Shown: positions 1 to 9,176, counted from the first letter of the stretch. The stretch: 64,000 nt of DNA from Hyphomonas sp. TMED17 (GCA_002172915.1 NHBW01000002.1:74777-138776); one strand, 5' to 3'. Translations and numbers: made by a program. Notes: a model not told the origin generated them from the letters alone.

Positions 1-9
1 GATCTAACA

Positions 10-13
10 GGAG
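10..13 (+). promoter_or_regulatory. Ribosome binding site deciding the first GST start
   Basis: GGAG lies 8 bases before the ATG at 22 but only 2 bases before an in-frame ATG at 16, so translation most likely begins at 22. Confidence 0.6.
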
Positions 14-21
14 CGATGCTG

Positions 22-1020
22 ATGTCATCTTATCGTTTATTTGGGGCTGAGACCTCACCATATTCTTTGAAGGTTCGCTCTTTTTTACGATATAAAGGTG
101 TGGATTTCGAATGGATTGCACGGTCGGCCGAAACTGACGAAGCATTTCAGGCGGAGGCTTCAGTGCCAACTTTACCGCTTCTTCTATCGCCTAATCGCCC
201 TGCCAGTCAGGATTCAACGCATATTCTAGCGGCACTTGAGACGGATTTGAGCGAACCGAATGTCATTCCCGAAGACAAGGCATTGGCGAGCCTCGCTCTG
301 GTCCTCGAAGATTATGCGGATGAATGGTTAAGCAAGCTGATGTTCTTCTATCGCTGGGGTGGCAAGCCCGATCGCGAAGATGCTGGTGAGCGAACAATGG
401 AACAATTGTTTCAGGGCAATCTACCACGGGCCAAGAAAAGAACCCGTGATGAAATCGCGAAGAAGATGCGCGGATATTTGCCGCTGATCGGGATCGAAAA
501 GAAAAATGAGAAAGTGCTGAAGCGCAGTTTCGAGACATTGTTCCAACATCTCGAGACACATTTGCAGGCACACAAATTCCTGTTTGGGGGACGGCCGTCT
601 GTTGCCGATTTCGCATTTTCGGGTCAGATCTCGCAACTGCTACGAGACCCGACACCGGCGGCCTGGCTCTCGGAAAATGCGCCAGCTGTCGTCGCTTGGG
701 CGAGTGCGATGGATGCCCCTGTCGCTGACGGACCATTTGCAACGCTCGACGATTTGAAAACGACATTGCTGCCGCTCTTCCTTGAAGAGGTCGCCATGAG
801 CTATCTGCCATGGGCCGCAGCAAACCTGACGGCGGCAGAAGCTAAGAGCGAGCGCATGGACGCGTCGATTGGCGGTCAGGCTTTTGCGCAAGTGACCCAG
901 CAATATGCCGCCCGGTCGTTTCGTACTGTCGTCAAAGCTGTTGCAGCCAGTGCTGCAACCGAGGCCAGTCTGACGGAATTTCTCGAGGCGGCCGTGATGA
1001 AAGATGCCTTTGCCGCTTAA
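22..1020 (+). CDS. Glutathione S-transferase family protein
   Basis: A 332-residue cytosolic GST-fold protein. The N-terminus (about residues 3-80) has the thioredoxin-like pattern, with FGAETSPYSLKV where GSTs bind glutathione and a PTLPLL segment that looks like the cis-proline turn; the rest is mostly helical, as in GST C-domains, with a VADFAFSGQ segment near residue 195 resembling the conserved N-capping region. At 332 residues it is longer than a classical GST (about 200-230), with an extra C-terminal tail of roughly 80 residues. The substrate cannot be read from sequence. It is convergent with rimM, with only 3 bases between the genes. The start at 22 is preferred because GGAG is ideally spaced there. 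The family assignment is good; the physiological role is unknown. Confidence 0.75.
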   Translation: MSSYRLFGAETSPYSLKVRSFLRYKGVDFEWIARSAETDEAFQAEASVPTLPLLLSPNRPASQDSTHILAALETDLSEPNVIPEDKALASLALVLEDYADEWLSKLMFFYRWGGKPDREDAGERTMEQLFQGNLPRAKKRTRDEIAKKMRGYLPLIGIEKKNEKVLKRSFETLFQHLETHLQAHKFLFGGRPSVADFAFSGQISQLLRDPTPAAWLSENAPAVVAWASAMDAPVADGPFATLDDLKTTLLPLFLEEVAMSYLPWAAANLTAAEAKSERMDASIGGQAFAQVTQQYAARSFRTVVKAVAASAATEASLTEFLEAAVMKDAFAA

Positions 1021-1023
1021 TTG

Positions 1024-1554
1024 CTATTCCGCGGAATCGTCCAGCCACAGTGATATATCAGACAGACAGATCCAGTCTTCTTGAGGGTTTATCTCGGGAA
1101 TATCCTGAATGGTAAAGGGAATGAGGACACGGCGGCCAGCATCGCCATATTCAATTTCCAAGAGATCGCCGGCGCCATGGTTCAGGACTGCTCGGATATA
1201 GCCGATATGCCCGCCGTCGGGGTCACGGACGTGCAAGCCGGTTAGGTCCTCAACATAAAATTCTTCAGTTTCGGCCGGCGGCAGGCGGTCGCGCGATACG
1301 TATAATTTTTTACCTTTCAGACTGTCCCAGTCTTCTTTTGACCGCGTCTCTTCGGGTTTAACGATGTAAGTCTGCTTTGCCGGGCGCATCGATACGGGTG
1401 TGAGTAGCGTCTGACCGGTTTCCGACAGTAAGGGGCCGAAATCAAAGATTGCTTCCGGGTCGGCGGTAAAGCTTTTTAGCCGAACATCTCCGCGTACCCC
1501 ATGGGCGCCGAGAATTGATCCGACTACGATATATTTGGTTTTCGTCACAGACAT
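1024..1554 (-). CDS. rimM: Ribosome maturation factor RimM
   Basis: RimM binds ribosomal protein S19 and helps mature the head of the 30S subunit and process 16S rRNA. The 176-residue protein has the family layout: an N-terminal RimM barrel starting VGSILGAHGVRGDVRL (about residues 10-90), then a PRC-barrel half with EFYVEDLTGLHV and a BLIPF-like LIPFTIQDIPEIN stretch near the C-terminus. In most proteobacteria rimM sits in rpsP-rimM-trmD-rplS; here its neighbours are a convergent GST and a divergent threonine dehydratase, so it is detached from that operon. No strong Shine-Dalgarno precedes the ATG at 1554. Confidence 0.93.
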   Translation of the reverse strand: MSVTKTKYIVVGSILGAHGVRGDVRLKSFTADPEAIFDFGPLLSETGQTLLTPVSMRPAKQTYIVKPEETRSKEDWDSLKGKKLYVSRDRLPPAETEEFYVEDLTGLHVRDPDGGHIGYIRAVLNHGAGDLLEIEYGDAGRRVLIPFTIQDIPEINPQEDWICLSDISLWLDDSAE

Positions 1555-1648
1555 CTGTTAGCTGATAGTCCGGCCTTTTTCAGTTGGGAAGGTTCCATTT
1601 TCATCGCTGCCCTCTTAGGAGTGTTTTTTTATCAACAGGAACTGGTTC

Positions 1649-2863
1649 ATGACCAAGCAATTGCCAATCACTATTGATGATGTTCGAAAGGCGTCGAAAC
1701 TGCTTGAAGGTCAGGTGGTCAATACACCGTTTCGAAAATCGGTGACGCTGTCAGAAATCACCGGCGCCAATGTCTGGATAAAATTTGAAAATCAGCAATT
1801 CACGGCATCCTTCAAGGAACGCGGCGCGCTGAACAAGCTGATGCGCTTATCCGATGAAGAAAAGCAACGAGGTGTGATTGCGGCGTCGGCGGGGAACCAT
1901 GCGCAAGGCGTCGCCTATCATGGCCGTCGGCTTGGTATTCCTGTGACAATCGCAATGCCGGTGACAACTCCATTCAATAAAGTGGAGCATACGCGGGCTT
2001 TCGGAGCGCGTGTCTTGCTTGAGGGGCATACATTCGACGAGGCCAAATCGTTTGCGCAGGATGTTCAGGAGCGCGAAGGGCTGGTCTGGATTCACCCCTT
2101 TGACGATGTTGATATCATTGCCGGGCAGGGCACAGCTGCACTCGAAATGTTTGCCGAGCAAGATGATATTGACACTCTGATTGTACCGATTGGCGGCGGC
2201 GGTTTAATCGCCGGTATGGCGACTGTCGCCAAGGCCTTGAACCCCGACATCAAAGTTGTCGGGGTACAGGCTTCAATGTATTCCGGTATGCATAATGCGC
2301 TGAACGGTCATGCGCAGCCGCCGGGCGGTGCCTCGATCGCCGAGGGCATTGCCGTCAAGGAGCCGGGTGCGATTACCAAGATAATTGTTGAACAATTGGT
2401 CGATGAAATCGTGCTTGTTGAGGAAGAACACCTTGAACGGGCAATAACGCTTTACGCGGATGTCGAGAAAACAATTGCCGAAGGTGCAGGTGCTGCGTCG
2501 CTCGCTGCCCTATTGGCGCATCCGGCGCAATTTTCCGGCCGTAAAGTTGGTATCATCCTGTGTGGCGGCAATATTGATACCCGGCTTCTCGCCTCTGTTC
2601 TGACCCGGGCTCTGGTTCGCGACAATCGGATGACCAGCGTCCGGATTATTGGCGATGACCGGCCGGGTCTGTTGGCCTATGTGTCGAAAGTGATCGGCGA
2701 TGCCGGGGCGAATATACTCGAAGTTGCGCATAATCGGATCGCGCTGGATGTGCCGGCGAAAGGCGCCGAATTTGATATTCTCATCGAGACGCGGGACCGA
2801 CAGCATACACAGGATGTCATCGACGCTCTAGTTAAAGCAGGCTATCCGCCGCGGACCAATTAG
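1649..2863 (+). CDS. ilvA: Threonine ammonia-lyase (threonine dehydratase) with C-terminal ACT domain
   Basis: PLP enzyme converting threonine to 2-oxobutanoate and ammonia, the entry to isoleucine synthesis or threonine degradation. In the fold-type II catalytic domain (about residues 10-320), SFKERGA carries the PLP lysine (Lys56), SAGNHAQGVA binds the substrate/PLP and PIGGGGLIAG is the phosphate-binding glycine loop. A single ACT-like regulatory domain follows (about residues 328-404, VRIIGDDRPGLLAYV). At 404 residues it matches the short IlvA/TdcB-like class with one ACT domain rather than the E. coli IlvA form with two ACT-like modules. CAGGA lies 8 bases before the ATG. Biosynthetic and catabolic forms cannot be separated from sequence alone, so the gene symbol is the generic one. 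Confidence 0.9.
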   Translation: MTKQLPITIDDVRKASKLLEGQVVNTPFRKSVTLSEITGANVWIKFENQQFTASFKERGALNKLMRLSDEEKQRGVIAASAGNHAQGVAYHGRRLGIPVTIAMPVTTPFNKVEHTRAFGARVLLEGHTFDEAKSFAQDVQEREGLVWIHPFDDVDIIAGQGTAALEMFAEQDDIDTLIVPIGGGGLIAGMATVAKALNPDIKVVGVQASMYSGMHNALNGHAQPPGGASIAEGIAVKEPGAITKIIVEQLVDEIVLVEEEHLERAITLYADVEKTIAEGAGAASLAALLAHPAQFSGRKVGIILCGGNIDTRLLASVLTRALVRDNRMTSVRIIGDDRPGLLAYVSKVIGDAGANILEVAHNRIALDVPAKGAEFDILIETRDRQHTQDVIDALVKAGYPPRTN

Positions 2864-2934
2864 GCCTGTTGGCCGCGTCTGCCATTGCAAGAAAGTCGCG
2901 ACTAATGCATGTCTTTAAATCAACGAATTGAACC

Positions 2935-2938
2935 GGAG
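2935..2938 (+). promoter_or_regulatory. Ribosome binding site selecting a TTG start for the FKBP lipoprotein
   Basis: GGAG at 2935-2938 is 7 bases before a TTG at 2946. An earlier in-frame TTG at 2928 has no Shine-Dalgarno, so the TTG at 2946 is the likely start, giving MFRAFII and a normal lipoprotein signal. Confidence 0.6.
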
Positions 2939-2945
2939 TTTTACC

Positions 2946-3839
2946 TTGTTTCGAGCCTTTATTATTGCGAGCACACTATTCAGTTTGGCGGCGTGCAGCC
3001 AGTCTCCTCAACTTGATAATAATGATGCAGCCGATCCGCTGTCTGCTAAGCTGCCATGGAATAGCGGTGCGGATGGCGTTCAGGTGACTGATAGCGGTCT
3101 GGAATATCTCGTGCTGAGCGAAGGACCGGTAGGTGGGCTGTCACCCACTCTGCAGGACCGGGTGCAGGTGATGTATGATGGCCGTCTGAATGATGGCACC
3201 GTATTCGACAGCTCGTATGAGCGAAACAGCCCGGCATCATTTGGCGTCTCGCAAGTTATCCCCGGCTGGACAGAAGGCTTGCAGCTAATGTCGGAAGGCG
3301 ATGAATTCATTTTCTATATCCCGAATGAGCTGGCTTATGGTGACCAGGCACGCGGTGACCTAATTAAAGCCGGTGATGATCTGGTTTTTCGCGTCGAGCT
3401 ACAACAGGTCATTCAGTCGCCCGCACCGCGTGCAACTGATGCTGCGGCCTGGGATCAGTTTACACCTTGGGAGTCCAGTCGTGAGGGGGTTCAGTCCACC
3501 GGCTCCGGCCTGGAATATGTCAGCCTTGAAGCTGGCCCGGAAGAGGGTGCAAGTCCCCAGCCTGGCGATATCGTCGTAGTCTATTATGAGGGCCGTCTGG
3601 ATTCGACCGGCACTGTTTTCGATAGCGCCTATGCGCGCGGGCAGGCCGCATTATTGCAGGCAGACCGTGTGATACCAGGCTGGGTTGAGGCCTTGTCGAT
3701 CATGCGACCGGGTGATCGCTGGCTGGTGCATTTACCTGCCGATCTCGCTTATGGCGAAGAGGCCTACGGAGATATTCCTGCCAATGCGGATTTGAATTTC
3801 GAAATCGAGCTGATGGACGTTGTGCGGCCGTCAAACTAG
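2946..3839 (+). CDS. Lipoprotein with two tandem FKBP-type peptidyl-prolyl isomerase domains
   Basis: Predicted envelope prolyl isomerase. The first 17 residues form a short lipoprotein signal ending in a SLAAC lipobox, so Cys17 would be lipidated. Two FKBP domains follow: domain 1 with YDGRLNDGTVFDSSY, VIPGWTEGL and LAYGDQA; domain 2 with YEGRLDSTGTVFDSAY, VIPGWVEAL and LAYGEEA. Each is introduced by a similar segment (PWNSGADGVQ, then PWESSREGVQ), so the repeat unit of about 120 residues includes the linker and looks like an internal duplication. The FKBP active-site Asp/Phe (VFDS) and Trp (PGW) positions are kept in both. Most bacterial FkpA/FklB enzymes have one FKBP domain. The start is a TTG chosen by Shine-Dalgarno spacing. 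Confidence 0.85.
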   Translation: MFRAFIIASTLFSLAACSQSPQLDNNDAADPLSAKLPWNSGADGVQVTDSGLEYLVLSEGPVGGLSPTLQDRVQVMYDGRLNDGTVFDSSYERNSPASFGVSQVIPGWTEGLQLMSEGDEFIFYIPNELAYGDQARGDLIKAGDDLVFRVELQQVIQSPAPRATDAAAWDQFTPWESSREGVQSTGSGLEYVSLEAGPEEGASPQPGDIVVVYYEGRLDSTGTVFDSAYARGQAALLQADRVIPGWVEALSIMRPGDRWLVHLPADLAYGEEAYGDIPANADLNFEIELMDVVRPSN

Positions 3840-3919
3840 TCCCGGTTTCTATTCCGTCCTGCATTGAAAATTCATTTTGCCTCGCATCTGCGTGAATGCG
3901 GTATGTCCCGGGCTGGCTG

Positions 3920-4705
3920 TCAGGCTGCGCCGTCGGGCGGGCGTGAGGCGGTCATCATATAATTGACCGCGTGATCGTTCGACAATCGCCATTCGGCCAG
4001 GATCGGATTATAGCTGACGCCCTGAGGCGGGTTCACTTTGAGGCCTGAGCCCGAAAGCGGGGCTTCAATTTCTGATGGTTTGAGGAATTTCTCAAATTCA
4101 TGCGTTCCGCGTGGCAGCCAGCCGAGAACATATTCTGCTCCGACAATGGCGAGCGCGAATGCGCGTGCTGTTCGGTTGAGTGTTGCCACAATAGTCAAAC
4201 CACCGGGTTTGACGAGGCTGGCGCAGTCGCTGAGGAATCGATCAGGGTTCGCGACGTGTTCGACAACTTCGAGATTAAGAACGATATCAAACGGCGGTTC
4301 GTCATTTTCGATCAGGGCTTCAATTGTGCCAGCACGATAATCGATGTCGAGACCATGCTGCTTGGCATGTGTCATAGCCGTTTTGATGTTTTCCGTGCTG
4401 GCGTCGATACCGGTGACGCTAGCACCCAGCCGGGTCATTGGCTCGCTGACGAGGCCACCTCCGCAGCCAATATCCAGCAGCCGTAAACCCTTGAACGGTT
4501 TGCGGGTGTCGCTAGCCGTGCCGAAATGCTGGTCGATAACATTTCGAATATAGGCAAGGCGCGTCGGGTTGAAGCGATGCAGGGGCTTAAATTTACCGTG
4601 CGGGTCCCACCATTCGGCGGCGATTGCGGAAAATTTTGCAACCTCGTCGGTATCGATACTGACGGTTTCGGGCCGACGGTTCGAAGTCGATGCTTTGTCT
4701 GCCAT
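3920..4705 (-). CDS. ubiG: Ubiquinone biosynthesis O-methyltransferase UbiG
   Basis: SAM-dependent methyltransferase catalysing both O-methylation steps of ubiquinone synthesis at the membrane. The 261-residue protein has the family hallmark EWWDP near residue 31 and LKPLHRFNPTRLAYI-type flanking sequence, then SAM motif I LLDIGCGGG (residues 76-84), an acidic SAM-ribose residue in TGIDAS and the LNLEVVEHVANP motif. AAGGGA is well spaced before the ATG. It is divergent from lysC across a 95-base gap, a gene pair common in Alphaproteobacteria. Confidence 0.95.
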   Translation of the reverse strand: MADKASTSNRRPETVSIDTDEVAKFSAIAAEWWDPHGKFKPLHRFNPTRLAYIRNVIDQHFGTASDTRKPFKGLRLLDIGCGGGLVSEPMTRLGASVTGIDASTENIKTAMTHAKQHGLDIDYRAGTIEALIENDEPPFDIVLNLEVVEHVANPDRFLSDCASLVKPGGLTIVATLNRTARAFALAIVGAEYVLGWLPRGTHEFEKFLKPSEIEAPLSGSGLKVNPPQGVSYNPILAEWRLSNDHAVNYMMTASRPPDGAA

Positions 4706-4718
4706 AAATGGTCCCTTT

Positions 4719-4748
4719 TGATTGCGGTTTATGATCGTGCCCTATAAA
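4719..4748 (+). promoter_or_regulatory. Candidate sigma-70 promoter for lysC
   Basis: TTGATT (4719-4724) and TATAAA (4743-4748) are 18 bases apart in the divergent ubiG-lysC gap and point toward lysC. Prediction from pattern only. Confidence 0.4.
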
Positions 4749-4800
4749 GACGCGTTTGAACTTTTCTTAGCTGATATTGGGCTTTAGGAGCGAGGCGGCA

Positions 4801-6051
4801 ATGGCGCGCAGTGTTTTAAAATTTGGCGGAACGTCGGTGGCCGACCTGGAGCGTATTTTGCATGTCGCGGACATCGTCGCGGCGCGGGCACGCGCGGGCG
4901 AAAAAATCGCTGTCATTGTGTCGGCAATGTCAGGCGAAACCAATAAGCTTGTCTCCTTGAGCCGGGGCGCGGCGGGCGAGGATTTGCAGGATGGCGACTT
5001 CAGCGACGAGTATGATGTTGTTGTCGCATCCGGTGAACAGGTGACTAGCGGCCTCCTCGCACTATCCTTGCGGCGACGTGGCGTCAGGGCGCGTAGCTGG
5101 CTTGGCTGGCAAATGAAAATGATGACCCGGGAAGGCCATGGGTCGGCCCGGATTGATCGCTTCGATTATGATAGCGGACTGGCTGAAGCGATTGATGGCG
5201 GTGAAGTTGCGGTTATTGCCGGGTTTCAGGGGATTAGCGAAAATGGCCGGGTTGCAACGCTTGGACGTGGCGGGTCCGATACAACGGCTGTTGCTGTGGC
5301 TGCTGCGCTAAAGGCTGATTGCTGCGATATTTATACCGATGTCGACGGGGTTTATACAACCGACCCCCGCATTGTTCCGAATGCCAAAAGGCTCGAGAAG
5401 GTTTCCTACGAGGAAATGCTCGAAATGGCATCTTTAGGCGCCAAAGTTCTGCAGACCCGTTCGGTAGAATTGGCAATGAATCACAAGGTTCCCGTCCGCG
5501 TGCTATCGAGTTTTGCCGCGCCCGGAGATGATAATCCCGGAACATGGGTCTGTAGCGAGGAGGAAATCGTGGAAAAGCAAGTAGTTAACGGCGTCACCTA
5601 TTCACGGGATGAAGCGAAAATCACTTTGCTGGGTATGGAAGATAAGCCGGGAATGTCTGCGCGCCTATTTGCTTTGATGGCCCGCGAAGGCGTTAATGTT
5701 GATATGATTGTCCAGGCGAATGCCCGTGGCGAGGGGCGCGCAAATATGGTGTTCACTTGCACGAGCGCCGACGCGATGAAGGCACGCGGCGTGCTTGAAA
5801 AGCACCGCGATGAGGGGCTTTATGAAGATATCGATGTTACCAGCGATGTTGCAAAAGTGTCGGTCATCGGGGTTGGCATGAAGAGTCATGCAGGGGTTGC
5901 TGAGACGATGTTTGACGCTTTGTTCAAGAAAAATATCAACATTGATGTTATTGCGACGTCGGAAATAAAGATTTCGGTTTTGATCGATGCCGATTATACT
6001 GAATTGGCTGTCCGCGCTTTGCATACGGCCTTTGATCTCGATGTAACCTGA
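4801..6051 (+). CDS. lysC: Aspartate kinase
   Basis: Phosphorylates aspartate, the first step toward lysine/diaminopimelate, threonine and methionine. The 416-residue monofunctional enzyme has KFGGTSVAD at residues 6-14, a kinase domain with GRGGSDTTA and DVDGVYTTDPR, and two C-terminal ACT domains (from about residue 265) of the kind that give feedback inhibition by lysine and/or threonine. AGGAG at 4786-4790 supports the ATG at 4801 over an upstream TTG at 4777. asd, the next enzyme in the pathway, is also in this window at 50.3 kb but not linked. Confidence 0.95.
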   Translation: MARSVLKFGGTSVADLERILHVADIVAARARAGEKIAVIVSAMSGETNKLVSLSRGAAGEDLQDGDFSDEYDVVVASGEQVTSGLLALSLRRRGVRARSWLGWQMKMMTREGHGSARIDRFDYDSGLAEAIDGGEVAVIAGFQGISENGRVATLGRGGSDTTAVAVAAALKADCCDIYTDVDGVYTTDPRIVPNAKRLEKVSYEEMLEMASLGAKVLQTRSVELAMNHKVPVRVLSSFAAPGDDNPGTWVCSEEEIVEKQVVNGVTYSRDEAKITLLGMEDKPGMSARLFALMAREGVNVDMIVQANARGEGRANMVFTCTSADAMKARGVLEKHRDEGLYEDIDVTSDVAKVSVIGVGMKSHAGVAETMFDALFKKNINIDVIATSEIKISVLIDADYTELAVRALHTAFDLDVT

Positions 6052-6075
6052 AGGTCTGTCAGCTGAAAATTTATT

Positions 6076-8346
6076 ATGCCAGATAGTTTTTCCATTCCCC
6101 GGCTTCTGATGAATCGCCTGCGAACGGTGATGGCTGAGGATGTTGATCCAGAAACCAGACTGCGAAGTGTTGTCCAGCTGATTGCGAACACCATGGTTGC
6201 TGATGTCTGTTCGATTTATCGACGGGTCGATGACGGACGACTGGAATTGCTGGCGACAGAAGGTTTGCGGCAGGATGCCGTTCACCGGACCTATCTAGCT
6301 GAAGGCGAAGGCTTGGTTGGTCAAATTGCAAAAAATGCTGAATATCTGTCGATTCAAGATGCGCCACGCCATCCGAGTTTTTCTTATCGACCTGAAACCG
6401 GAGAAGACCCTTATCACGCTTTTCTGGGGGTTCCGATTTTGCGAGCCGGTCAGGTCATCGGTGTTCTTACCGTGCAAAACCAGTCTGACCGGTGCTATCA
6501 GGATGATGAAATCGACAGTTTGCAGACGATTGCCATGGTCTTGGCAGAAATTCTTAGCAGCGCCGATTATGACCAAGATGCGATTGATTCAGCGCGGTCG
6601 TTGCGGCCTGTCAATTTAAAGGGGCGGGTGCTGTGTGATGGCATCGGGATGGGTCGGATCCGTCTGCACGATCCGGTGATTAGCGCAGCGAAATTCTTCG
6701 CCGAGGACAGCGAGCTAGAGGAACGTCGCCTTGATGTTGCTTTCGAGGAGCTAAACCGCTCGATTGACCGGCTCCTCTCGGCTGAAATTGGCGGGCTCTG
6801 GGATGAACCGCGAGAAGTCATCGAGGCTTATAAGCTACTTGCCTCCGATCCGGCCTGGGCGGAACGTTTGCGCGAAGGTATTCGCAATGGATTATCGGCG
6901 GAAGCGGCGATCGACCGGCTGCGGCGTGAGCATCGGGCCCGATTTGAAAAAGTGAAAGACTCCTACCTCAGAGAGCGGCTGCATGATCTTGAAGATCTTG
7001 ATAACCGGCTGCTGCGGATTTTGGCCGGGACGGATGATGAGCGTGCTGCATCCAGCCCTGATAGTGACGTGCCGGAAGTTCTGGTTGCGCGCCGGCTGGG
7101 GCCGGCTGAATTGTTGGAATATGGCCGTTTGAATCTGGCCGCAATTGTACTCGAAGAGGTGTCGACCTCGAGCCATGCGGCAATTGTCGCTCGCGGCGCC
7201 GGCATTCCGACAGTTGGCGGTATTAAAGGGCTTCTGAATCATGTCGCGCGTGGCGATATGGTCGTCGTCGATGGTGAAGACGGATCGGTCCATATTCGTC
7301 CGGATGAAGCGCTGATCGAGGCATTCGGCGAACGTAAAAAGCTATTGAGCGAACGTCAGGCAGCGTTTCTGGCATTGCGGAGCGAGCCAAGTGAAACGCT
7401 GGACCATGTGCCGGTTAAACTGTTCCTGAATGCCGGTCTTGGCCTTGATCTCGATCACCTTGAAAGCACTGGTGCGGAAGGTTTGGGACTATTCCGGACC
7501 GAGTTCCAGTTTCTGATGTCGGATACGTTGCCGACAATCTCCGAGCAAGTGGCGCTATATCAGACGGTGCTCGACCGCTCCGACGGACGGCAGGTCTATT
7601 TCCGGACGCTCGATCTCGGTGGCGACAAATTATTACCAAATTTGAACGCGACCCGCGAAGAGAATCCCGCTTTAGGGTGGCGTTCGATCCGGTTTGCGCT
7701 CGACCGACCGGGTTTGTTTCGACGGCAGTTGCGGGCTTTGGTGCGGGCTGCCCAAGGCCGGGCGCTTTCGGTCATGTTTCCGATGGTCACGCATGCATCG
7801 GAGTTCCGCGAAGCCAGGCGGCTGCTCGAAAAGGAACTGAGCTGGAACCTGGCCAGAGGCTATCGACCACCCTCCGAGGTTAAGGTCGGTGCAATGCTTG
7901 AGACCCCGGCGTTTGCTTACGGTCTTGATGCGCTTAAAGGGGAAGTTGACTTCATATCCGTCGGGACAAATGACATGCTGCAATTCTTTCATGCAGCCGA
8001 CCGGATGACCCCGATGATTTCCGACCGCTATCACTTTGTCAGCCGTCCGTTTATCAGATTCCTGAAACAGGTCCGTGAAACATGTGAGAATCTTGAGATA
8101 CCGGTTTCGATTTGCGGCGAAGGAGCGGGTGATCCGATCAAAGCGCTTTGCCTCGTTGCAATCGGTTATCGCGGTTTGTCCATGCCGGCAGGCGGCATCG
8201 GTCCGGTCAAACGTATGCTGCGAAGCTTAAATTTGAGAGATTTTCAGTCGGATTTTGACGATTTGTTAAACAACTCATCGCCATCTCTGCATAATAGTCT
8301 GTTAGAGTTTGCGCGGCGTCACCGGATAAAGCTATCAGACGACTAA
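6076..8346 (+). CDS. ptsP: Nitrogen PTS enzyme I (PtsP, GAF-domain phosphoenolpyruvate-protein phosphotransferase)
   Basis: First phosphotransferase of the PTS-Ntr regulatory relay, moving phosphate from PEP to NPr. The 756-residue protein begins with a GAF domain (about residues 15-165), which in this family senses glutamine/2-oxoglutarate, followed by the EI N-domain, the swivelling phosphohistidine domain with the SSHAAIVAR motif (phospho-accepting His near residue 367), and the C-terminal PEP-binding barrel with GLGLFRTEF and the SICGEGAGDP cysteine loop. It follows lysC by 24 bases in the same direction, a conserved arrangement in Alphaproteobacteria. Its stop overlaps an ATG of the next gene (TAATG), suggesting translational coupling. 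No NPr or EIIA gene is in the window. Confidence 0.95.
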   Translation: MPDSFSIPRLLMNRLRTVMAEDVDPETRLRSVVQLIANTMVADVCSIYRRVDDGRLELLATEGLRQDAVHRTYLAEGEGLVGQIAKNAEYLSIQDAPRHPSFSYRPETGEDPYHAFLGVPILRAGQVIGVLTVQNQSDRCYQDDEIDSLQTIAMVLAEILSSADYDQDAIDSARSLRPVNLKGRVLCDGIGMGRIRLHDPVISAAKFFAEDSELEERRLDVAFEELNRSIDRLLSAEIGGLWDEPREVIEAYKLLASDPAWAERLREGIRNGLSAEAAIDRLRREHRARFEKVKDSYLRERLHDLEDLDNRLLRILAGTDDERAASSPDSDVPEVLVARRLGPAELLEYGRLNLAAIVLEEVSTSSHAAIVARGAGIPTVGGIKGLLNHVARGDMVVVDGEDGSVHIRPDEALIEAFGERKKLLSERQAAFLALRSEPSETLDHVPVKLFLNAGLGLDLDHLESTGAEGLGLFRTEFQFLMSDTLPTISEQVALYQTVLDRSDGRQVYFRTLDLGGDKLLPNLNATREENPALGWRSIRFALDRPGLFRRQLRALVRAAQGRALSVMFPMVTHASEFREARRLLEKELSWNLARGYRPPSEVKVGAMLETPAFAYGLDALKGEVDFISVGTNDMLQFFHAADRMTPMISDRYHFVSRPFIRFLKQVRETCENLEIPVSICGEGAGDPIKALCLVAIGYRGLSMPAGGIGPVKRMLRSLNLRDFQSDFDDLLNNSSPSLHNSLLEFARRHRIKLSDD

Positions 8347-9176
8347 TGCCTTTTAGGCTTGGCGATTGGAATTACTGGCGGATGGCTACCGAGACTGTTG
8401 ACCCGATATCAGTTACGCCCGGCGAACAGCTGCGACGTGCAAGAGAAGCGCTCGGCTGGTCCATAGAAACCGCCGCCGCGAAGGTTCACCAGTCTCCGGA
8501 TTTCATCGACTCCGTTGAGAATTGGGGGGCTGGCGAGCTACCAAATTCGACCGTTATTTATATGCATTTGCGTAATTATGCGCGCGCGGTTGGTGTGTCA
8601 CCGGACCAGATCGAGCGCGCATTTCTCGATGGTAAGCCATCTCGCAATGACCGCCATACCGAAATGATGGCGATACTCGGAACGATGCCAAGTCAGATGT
8701 TTTTAAAGGGCTTGGTTGCGACCGCGGCGGCCCTGGCGATATCCGGTATTATTTTGTTTATGCTACCAGGCGACCGCAGCGAAATAGAAACGGCTTCTGT
8801 CGCGAGTAAAGTTATTCGGACGTATGATCAGAACGCATTCATATCGAGTATAACACCCTCGGACGTCTCCGAGGTCTCTATCCGGGCGTTGCGACCAGCC
8901 TGGATCGAAGTGAGAGGATCTGACGGAACCGTGTTTCGCAATAAGCAGATGGATGCAGGCGAGGTCTACTTTCCGCGAATGATGGCGGGATGGACCATAA
9001 CAACTGATGATGGCGGGGCGTTCGAGTGGCAGCTTGACGGGCGTGTCTTCGACGTTCTGGGCGCTAATGGAAAGCCGGAATATGGTTTGAGCGTCGATGA
9101 TGCAGCGGCCCGGGGGCGGGCCGATTTGGCGTCAAATGTGTCGGTCGCCGACAACATGGGCACGTCTAATCAGTAA
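8346..9176 (+). CDS. RodZ-like helix-turn-helix membrane protein with DUF4115 domain
   Basis: The N-terminal HTH_25/Xre-like domain (GEQLRRAREALGWSIETAA) covers about residues 28-95, one transmembrane helix follows (GLVATAAALAISGIILFML, about residues 120-140), and the C-terminal half is a DUF4115 beta domain (WIEVRGSDGTVFR, VLGANGKPEYGLSV). This is the architecture of RodZ, which links MreB to the cell wall, and of related sequences annotated only as DUF4115 proteins. The reading frame opens at 8346 inside the ptsP stop; an ATG at 8382 (MATETVDP) fits the family length better, but neither start has a good Shine-Dalgarno. Placement behind ptsP is conserved in part of the Alphaproteobacteria. 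Confidence 0.75.
   Translation: MPFRLGDWNYWRMATETVDPISVTPGEQLRRAREALGWSIETAAAKVHQSPDFIDSVENWGAGELPNSTVIYMHLRNYARAVGVSPDQIERAFLDGKPSRNDRHTEMMAILGTMPSQMFLKGLVATAAALAISGIILFMLPGDRSEIETASVASKVIRTYDQNAFISSITPSDVSEVSIRALRPAWIEVRGSDGTVFRNKQMDAGEVYFPRMMAGWTITTDDGGAFEWQLDGRVFDVLGANGKPEYGLSVDDAAARGRADLASNVSVADNMGTSNQ

Noticed and set aside
263-823. A 186-codon frame antisense to the first GST gene
   Set aside because: It mirrors a real gene on the other strand and its sequence is Arg/Ser/Pro-rich as expected of an antisense shadow.
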